Source of the DNA: CAZADH01 sp964483805
GTDB lineage: Bacteria > Muiribacteriota > Ozemobacteria > Ozemobacterales > Ozemobacteraceae
Assembly: GCA_964483805.1 (NCBI GenBank)
Contig: CAZADH010000136.1
Location: forward strand, 1-15,325
Direction: 5' to 3'
DNA: 15,325 nt
Translations under genes and position numbers: made by a program
Shown here: piece by piece, positions 10,421 to 15,325 of the stretch
Layout: every line of letters begins with the position of its first letter
How positions within the stretch are numbered: the stretch's first letter is position 1
Notes under the pieces: model-generated
Told to the model about the DNA's origin: nothing
Database searches by the model: none
What the model saw: only the letters and a program-made list of their open reading frames with translations

Positions 10421-12349
10421 TCAACCGCAGTCGACGTTGCACAATTCGATCCAGCGCAGGCAGTTGAGCCACCACCAGACTTCCGATGACCAGGGCTGAC
10501 GACCGGCTTTGATATCGTGCCAACGTTGGGAGACGTAAGGAAGATTCAGGGCCGGCAACCGCTGCGCCGCCTCGGCGGTCAGGATCCGATCGACCCACGG
10601 TTGAACGGCGCCCAGCCAGCGACGTTCCGGCGTGGCGAAACCGATCTTGTCGCGTCGCTGCAGAATCGCGGCCGGAACGATGCCATGCAGTGCCTGGCGC
10701 AGGACCGCCTTGCTCTGGGCGTGCAGCGACAAAAGGTGTTCTTCCGGCAGCGACAGGGCAAATTCAGCCATGGCCGGTGTGAGGAACGGTACGCGACTCT
10801 CGATCGAATGGGCCATCGAGTTGCGGTCTTCGAAACGCAGCAGCATGGGCAGACTGGTGAGTGTCAGCGTCCGCTGCAGCTCATCGCGCAGTGCATGGCC
10901 GGGACCACTCTCGGGAACGCTCGAGGGCACTGCATCCTGGGACACGTTGCGTTCGACAAACCAGCGAATGTCGAGCCAGGGCGGGATCGACGGCTTGGGG
11001 CGGAGAAGGCGCTTCAATTGTGCCGGAACGTTTTTGCCCAGGGCGGTGTGGCATAGGGTGGGGTCGCTGCCGGGCAGACGGCGGGCGTTGCGGATGAGGC
11101 GCAGCGCGTTGGCAAACTGCCGCAACTGCAACAACGAAGCAAGTCGGTGCCCGAGGTACGGCCGATAACCGGCGAACAGTTCGTCGGCACCCTGGCCGTC
11201 GAGCATGACCTTGATGCCGCGCGCGCGGGCGAGACGAAATACACTGTATTGCGCATAGATGCTTGTGCTGCCGAACGGTTCGTCATGCGTGCGGACGAGG
11301 TGGTCGAGGTCGTTGACCAGGTCTTGCTCGGTCGGGCTCGTTTTGTGCACGTGCGCGGCGGTGTGGCTGCCCACCAGATCGATCCACTTCTCTTCGCTCA
11401 GGTCCGGGTCGGGGGGCACGAAACTCAGCGCGTGGATTTCCTGGTTCGGCTCGATATGGTGGATGGCGGCGACGATTGCCGACGAGTCGATGCCTCCCGA
11501 CAACGCCGAGCCGATCGGCACATCGCTGCGCAGGTGAAGCCGGACGCTGTCGAGGAACAGACGGCGCAACTCAGCGGCGTTCTCGGTCAGCGACCGGTCC
11601 GGGCGTTCGCAGGGTGAGAGTCGCCAGTAACACGTGGGTGTGACCAGGAGTGGGCGATCGATGGCGAGGGTGACCACGTGCCCGGGCATCAGTTGATGCA
11701 CATCATGAAGCAGTGTCTCGTTACCGAAATCCGTCCAACCACTGCGAAGGTAGTGATAGAGTCGCGCCGGATTGGCGCGGCGTGGCAACCCAGGCAGTTG
11801 CCAGAGTGCCTTGATTTCGGAGGCGGCGGCAAGAACACCGTTGTGCAATACATAGTAAAGCGGTTTGATGCCGAACTGATCGCGGGCAAGGGTCATCGTG
11901 CGGGCGTCGAGGTCGACCAGGGCAAAGGCAAACATGCCGATGAGTCGCGCCAACGTGGCTTGACCCCACACACACCAAGCGGTCAGCAACACCTCGGTGT
12001 CGGACGTCGAGCGAAACTCATGACCCAGGGCGATCAGCTCCTGCCGCAGTTCGACGTAGTTGTAGATCTCGCCGTTGAAGACGATGTGCAGGCGGCCATC
12101 GTGTGAACTCATCGGTTGATGGCCGGTCTCGCTCAGGTCGATGATCGACAGGCGTCGGTGGCCAAGACAGACGCTGCTGCCGGCCAGTGGTCCGGTGTCG
12201 CGGGAGGTGCGGGGCCGGCCACGGCCATCCCAACCCCAGAACCCATGATCGTCGGGGCCCCGGTGGGCCAGCGCCGTGGTCATGCGGCCGATCAGGGTGA
12301 CCGCATCGGTAGCCCCGGTCGAGTCAATGAGTGCAGTGATTCCGCACAT
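10421..12349 (-). CDS. asnB: AsnB-type glutamine-dependent amidotransferase (asparagine synthase family)
   Basis: A 642-residue class II glutamine amidotransferase. The mature N-terminal nucleophile is Cys2 (MCGITAL), which fixes the start at 12349. HRGPDDHGFW (from residue 29), VFNGEIYN (90-97) and DTEVLLTAW belong to the glutaminase domain. The synthetase domain has the ATP pyrophosphatase loop LSGGIDSS (283-290) and DGQGADELFAGY (384-395). The ending SSEVWWWLNCLRWIE is typical. It uses glutamine and ATP to amidate a carboxylate. In polysaccharide clusters this family includes WbpS-like enzymes that amidate aminouronic acids. With the dehydrogenase next door that is a reasonable role, but ordinary asparagine synthesis cannot be excluded. 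It starts two bases after the glycosyltransferase stop with no clear Shine-Dalgarno, so it probably depends on translational coupling. The frame extends upstream over the neighbour's end but without AsnB features. Confidence 0.92.
   Translation of the reverse strand: MCGITALIDSTGATDAVTLIGRMTTALAHRGPDDHGFWGWDGRGRPRTSRDTGPLAGSSVCLGHRRLSIIDLSETGHQPMSSHDGRLHIVFNGEIYNYVELRQELIALGHEFRSTSDTEVLLTAWCVWGQATLARLIGMFAFALVDLDARTMTLARDQFGIKPLYYVLHNGVLAAASEIKALWQLPGLPRRANPARLYHYLRSGWTDFGNETLLHDVHQLMPGHVVTLAIDRPLLVTPTCYWRLSPCERPDRSLTENAAELRRLFLDSVRLHLRSDVPIGSALSGGIDSSAIVAAIHHIEPNQEIHALSFVPPDPDLSEEKWIDLVGSHTAAHVHKTSPTEQDLVNDLDHLVRTHDEPFGSTSIYAQYSVFRLARARGIKVMLDGQGADELFAGYRPYLGHRLASLLQLRQFANALRLIRNARRLPGSDPTLCHTALGKNVPAQLKRLLRPKPSIPPWLDIRWFVERNVSQDAVPSSVPESGPGHALRDELQRTLTLTSLPMLLRFEDRNSMAHSIESRVPFLTPAMAEFALSLPEEHLLSLHAQSKAVLRQALHGIVPAAILQRRDKIGFATPERRWLGAVQPWVDRILTAEAAQRLPALNLPYVSQRWHDIKAGRQPWSSEVWWWLNCLRWIELCNVDCG
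11238..11250. repeat. Dispersed palindrome AATAC-N3-GTATT, exact copy 3
   Basis: AATAC ACT GTATT, within asnB, where the minus strand reads CAA TAC AGT GTA TTT (Gln-Tyr-Ser-Val-Phe). A weaker relative, AATAC ATA GTAAA, lies at 11847-11859 in the same gene, in frame as TAC TAT GTA. Confidence 0.5.
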
Positions 12350-12351
12350 GG

Positions 12352-13494
12352 TCAGTGACCGATCAGGTCGGCAACAACGCGGCGGACGATGGACCGGTTT
12401 GTTTCTGCCGACAACACACGTGCGGCCCGATGTGAATTGTTCTTGTATGTATTGATGGCGGTGACGTCGAGACCGGACAATGCCGTCGCCATCGTCACCG
12501 GCGAAAAGTCGGCGGCGACCACACCGCACTGGTGTTCCTTGACGATGCGTGCCATCTCCGGCGACGGTCCGATGGCCAGGGCCAGGCGTCCTTGCACGAA
12601 CTCGAAGAGCTTATTGGGCAGCGCGTGCAGGTTGTTGAAATTGATCGGTCGCAGAATGTAGAGCCCGATGTCGAAACGGTTGATGAAGGCCGGGATCTCG
12701 CGCATCGGCACGGGGTCCAGGAACTTGATGCGGGCGTCGTGCCCGGCCTGCCGGCGCAGGTGACCGTAGTAGGTTCCGCCGGGATCGGGGACGAGCATCA
12801 GATGCAGTTCGAATCGATCGTCGAGGTGGCGCATCAATTCGATCATCCCTTCGATTTGTCGGGACGGGTCCGCGGCACCATGATGAACCATGCGAATCTG
12901 TGGGGGCGTGCCGTTCGACGGGCGCAGGTCAAGGTAATCGGGAGCGTTGGTCACCACGGTCGGCCGCACCCCGGTGTCGGCAGTGTAAGCGTCGGCAATG
13001 CCGCCCGAAACGGTGAGCATGCCGGCGACACGCGGAATGTAGCGTTGGCACATGGCCGCGCGGTACTGCTGAAAAAAGACCCGGAATTGCCATTGGTCTT
13101 CCAGTTCGCGGGGCGCGTATTCATGAGCGTCGAACAGTACTTTTGTGTGACGACCGGCCAGGCGAAGCGCCAACGGCAATGCCGATAGATCGTTGGCAAT
13201 GACCAGGTCGGCGGCGATGCCGGGCAGCCGCCGGCAGGCCTGTTGCACCAGCTTGTTGCTCCAGTAATAATACTCGTAGCGGTGCGCCAACAGCGAAACG
13301 AGACTGAACACCTGCCCCAGTCGGCTGCGGTGTTGCTTGCCGTCAATGGCGATGAAGTTGACGCCGGGGATCCCCGGGTCGGCGAAACCCGCGGCGACGA
13401 CACGGTACCGGTCAGCCAGGAAGCGGATCTGGCGATTGACCCGCGGATCCCTGGCGAGATCCGAAAAGGAAATCACGAGGACCGTTTTCATCAT
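12352..13494 (-). CDS. Glycosyltransferase, GT4-like (GT-B fold)
   Basis: A 380-residue predicted cytoplasmic glycosyltransferase. The N terminus KTVLVISFSDLARDPRVNRQ is typical of GT4-type enzymes. DLVIANDLSALPLAL and KVLFDAHEYAPRE form the acceptor-side Rossmann domain. AGMLTVSGGIADAY and VVTNAPDYLD mark the hinge. IRMVHHGAADPSRQ begins the donor-binding domain, and LPNKLFEFVQGRLALAIG (residues 292-309) is the nucleotide-sugar site with Glu298. It probably adds a sugar to a lipid-linked or cell-surface glycan. The ATG at 13494 (or 13491) lies nine bases after the upstream stop and has a weak Shine-Dalgarno site. Its stop lies two bases before the asnB start, in the same TGACCATG arrangement seen between the dehydrogenase and acetyltransferase genes. 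Donor and acceptor cannot be told. Confidence 0.88.
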   Translation of the reverse strand: MMKTVLVISFSDLARDPRVNRQIRFLADRYRVVAAGFADPGIPGVNFIAIDGKQHRSRLGQVFSLVSLLAHRYEYYYWSNKLVQQACRRLPGIAADLVIANDLSALPLALRLAGRHTKVLFDAHEYAPRELEDQWQFRVFFQQYRAAMCQRYIPRVAGMLTVSGGIADAYTADTGVRPTVVTNAPDYLDLRPSNGTPPQIRMVHHGAADPSRQIEGMIELMRHLDDRFELHLMLVPDPGGTYYGHLRRQAGHDARIKFLDPVPMREIPAFINRFDIGLYILRPINFNNLHALPNKLFEFVQGRLALAIGPSPEMARIVKEHQCGVVAADFSPVTMATALSGLDVTAINTYKNNSHRAARVLSAETNRSIVRRVVADLIGH

Positions 13495-13503
13495 GGGGTC
13501 GGC

Positions 13504-15325
13504 CTACGCGCGGCCCTCCGGGGGAATGTGATACTCGGTGGCCTTCATCTCACCGGTTCGTTGTGCCATGAGCATGAAGCGCACGATGAGGATCGGGGTC
13601 ATGAGCAACTGCCATGCCACGCTGTTTCGCCCGCCGGCGAAGAGCGCGCGCAACAACTGAGTGGGTCCGGCATTCACGAACTTCATCTGGCGGTTGACCA
13701 GAAACTGATCGACCCCCGGGCGAGTGAGCGCGAACCACGCGATGTTGAGCACGTGCCTAACGAGACTGAAGAAATCCTTGTCCTCGATGACGTGAAACAC
13801 GAGGTCGTGTTTCACGGCGCCCTGACTCGCGGTGACCGGGTGCCCCGGTGCGTCGAGATCTGGGCCCACGTGTTCGAGGGTGACCGCGCCGGCAAGGCCG
13901 TCCGATGCCGGGGCCTGACCGCACAGCAGTTCGTGCAACTCGCGACGGAGACCGGCTCCGGCCGCGCCGTAGAGCAACGCGGCACGCACCTGTCGACCGC
14001 GCAGGTGGAGCTGGGCGAACTCGTCACGCAACATGCGAAAATTCGTGACAAAGCGCGGGACCACGTTGATGGGCATGTCGTTGATGGTGTTCTGCACCGC
14101 GTGTGGGTGACTGCGCTTGCGCAAGAACAGTTCGATCCAGGTCGCGCGTTGGCCAAACTCGACGCGGCTTTCGGGATCGAGAAGCAGGCGGGTGTACATG
14201 CGCACGGTATCGAGCACTGTCGGCTTCTCGTGCCGCTTGTGGAAGGCGAGCGTGGTCATCAGGGTGGCCACGCCGTTGGCATACGCCGTCAATTCGCCGA
14301 TTCGCTCGTGGGAGAACGCCTCGTTGCGCATGATTGGCAGCGGGTTGCCGATGTAGTAGTCGTCCCATGCGGTCGGGCCGACCCGCAAATAATTGTTGCG
14401 TAGGGCAAATTGATAAAGGCCGGTGCCGGGGAAAGGCGTGGCCGCTCCGAAGCAGACCACCTCGCTCTCGAGATACAGGACGAGTTTCAGCGACTTCTTG
14501 TAATCGTCGAGGGTTTCGCCGGGATGACCGACCATCATCATGGTCGTCGCAAACAAGCCTTGTTTGTGAATACGTTCGTGGCCCGTGTAGATGTCGCTCA
14601 GGGTGATGCCCTTGTTGATCGACTCGAGGATGCGCGGCGAACCCGACTCGACCCCAAAATCGACGCGCATGCAGTTGGCCCGGTGCATGATCGCCAGCGT
14701 CTTGGCGTTGATGCCTTTGGCATTGACCCGGGAGTTGCACGACCAACGCAACGGCAGGCCGCTGTCGATGATCAGTTCACACAGTTTCTCGATGATCGAC
14801 TCTTTGAACGTCAACACTTCGTCGACGAAAAAGAAGTCGCGGATGCCGTAGGTGGCGTGGAGGTGCCGCAACTCGGCGAAGATCTTCTCGGGCGACTTCG
14901 AGCGGTACGAGCGGCCGAACACCGAACCGGAGGCGCAGAAATTGCAGGCAAAAGGACACCCGCGCTCGGCGCAGATGGCCAGACCGGCTCCGGCGCTCGG
15001 GCGGGAAACACGTTCTGGTGTAACTACTTCGTATTTACCCAACGGGACCAGGTGCCATGCGGGCATGGGCAGCGAATCGAGCTGGGCGATCAGGGGCTGG
15101 CGTGGGTTGACCACCGGCTTGCCGTCGTCGCGACGCAGGGCGAGGCCCGGCAGATGGTCGACGGACTTGCCGTCGCGCAGGTGGTCAAGGAAAGCCTGCA
15201 GCGTCAGTTCACCTTCGCCGACGATCAGATAGTCGACTTCGGGGCAGCGCTCGAGAAAATCCTCAGGCACGATGCTGATGTGAACGCCACCCGCGATGAG
15301 GATCATCTCGGGCCGTGCCTGCTTG
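13504..15325 (-). CDS. B12-binding-type radical SAM protein, 5' end beyond the right edge
   Basis: The frame is open to the right edge (Lys-Gln-Ala-Arg-Pro-Glu precede the Met at 15306), so the true start and the cobalamin-contacting His motif lie outside. The visible part has 606 residues. It begins in the last part of a B12-binding domain (MILIAGGVHISIVPEDF ... VDYLIVGEGE). The loop QLDSLPMPAWHLVPLGKY leads to the radical SAM core with CPFACNFC (CxxxCxxC, about 14935-14958), FFFVDEVLTF, and VDFGVESGSPRILESINKG. MMMVGHPGETLDDYKKSL and AATPFPGTGLYQFA complete the barrel. About 270 further residues form a mostly helical, basic C-terminal region that I do not recognise, including a hydrophobic patch VAWQLLMTPILIVRFMLMAQ. 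Such enzymes catalyse methylation, ring formation or similar radical reactions. The 9-base gap to the glycosyltransferase gene suggests an operon. The substrate is unknown. Confidence 0.9.
   Translation of the reverse strand, partial: KQARPEMILIAGGVHISIVPEDFLERCPEVDYLIVGEGELTLQAFLDHLRDGKSVDHLPGLALRRDDGKPVVNPRQPLIAQLDSLPMPAWHLVPLGKYEVVTPERVSRPSAGAGLAICAERGCPFACNFCASGSVFGRSYRSKSPEKIFAELRHLHATYGIRDFFFVDEVLTFKESIIEKLCELIIDSGLPLRWSCNSRVNAKGINAKTLAIMHRANCMRVDFGVESGSPRILESINKGITLSDIYTGHERIHKQGLFATTMMMVGHPGETLDDYKKSLKLVLYLESEVVCFGAATPFPGTGLYQFALRNNYLRVGPTAWDDYYIGNPLPIMRNEAFSHERIGELTAYANGVATLMTTLAFHKRHEKPTVLDTVRMYTRLLLDPESRVEFGQRATWIELFLRKRSHPHAVQNTINDMPINVVPRFVTNFRMLRDEFAQLHLRGRQVRAALLYGAAGAGLRRELHELLCGQAPASDGLAGAVTLEHVGPDLDAPGHPVTASQGAVKHDLVFHVIEDKDFFSLVRHVLNIAWFALTRPGVDQFLVNRQMKFVNAGPTQLLRALFAGGRNSVAWQLLMTPILIVRFMLMAQRTGEMKATEYHIPPEGRA
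15023..15035. repeat. Dispersed palindrome, one mismatch
   Basis: ACTAC TTC GTATT differs at one base from the consensus and has flanking A and T that continue the symmetry. It lies in the radical SAM gene, in frame as TAC GAA GTA (Tyr-Glu-Val), inside an 11-codon stretch in which ten codons end in A or T. Confidence 0.35.

Noticed and set aside
12441..12453. Further copy of the palindrome in the glycosyltransferase gene (GTATT half-site)
   Set aside because: Only one arm matches; half-sites are too common to count.
12350..12529. Upstream extension of asnB
   Set aside because: Class II amidotransferases need Cys directly after the initiator Met; MCGITAL at 12349 satisfies this, and the extension overlaps the glycosyltransferase gene.
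13243..14403. A 386-codon open frame on the plus strand across the radical SAM and glycosyltransferase genes
   Set aside because: It lies opposite two well-supported genes and has a composition typical of an antisense shadow (Arg, His, Glu, Asp) with no domain.

Overview
The window is G+C-rich DNA, roughly 60% by eye. Gene density is high, most genes have clear Shine-Dalgarno sites, and exported proteins carry ordinary signal peptides. A periplasmic-type binding-protein transporter and a nucleotide-sugar/polysaccharide locus suggest a free-living, probably diderm bacterium. I cannot name the phylum. No rRNA, tRNA, CRISPR array, transposase or phage gene was seen. The window starts and ends inside genes.

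Left part (1-2464). A partial gene for an exported protein of unknown function leaves the left edge. It is divergent from a secreted protein with a DUF4105/Lnb-type C-terminal domain (530-1708), which has an extended -10 promoter. After a hairpin with a T-tract comes a small RRM RNA-binding protein with a Gly/Arg-rich tail (2097-2420) and a long upstream region. A 14-bp perfect hairpin separates it from the convergent genes that follow.

Middle-left (2515-4450, minus strand). An M48-type zinc peptidase and a secreted two-domain protein with a golvesin/Xly-like beta domain form a likely two-gene operon.

Middle (4632-8141, plus strand). This is a CUT1-type carbohydrate ABC importer. The solute-binding protein and the first (MalF-like) permease are fused in one 763-residue polypeptide. 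A MalG-like permease and a one-domain cupin follow. No ATPase gene is present.

Right part (15325-8298, minus strand). A likely transcription unit for surface-glycan or related metabolism runs leftward: a B12-binding-type radical SAM protein (5' end outside the window), a GT4-like glycosyltransferase, an AsnB-type glutamine amidotransferase, a TviB/WbpO-type UDP-HexNAc 6-dehydrogenase and a WbpD/WlbB-type hexapeptide N-acetyltransferase. It ends at a hairpin with a T-tract. The combination suggests an N-acetylated, possibly amidated, aminouronic acid residue in a polysaccharide.

The most unusual signal is not a gene. An A+T-rich palindrome, AATAC-N3-GTATT, occurs three times exactly and three times with one mismatch across otherwise G+C-rich DNA. 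Most copies lie inside unrelated genes, often with short runs of atypical A/T-ending codons.
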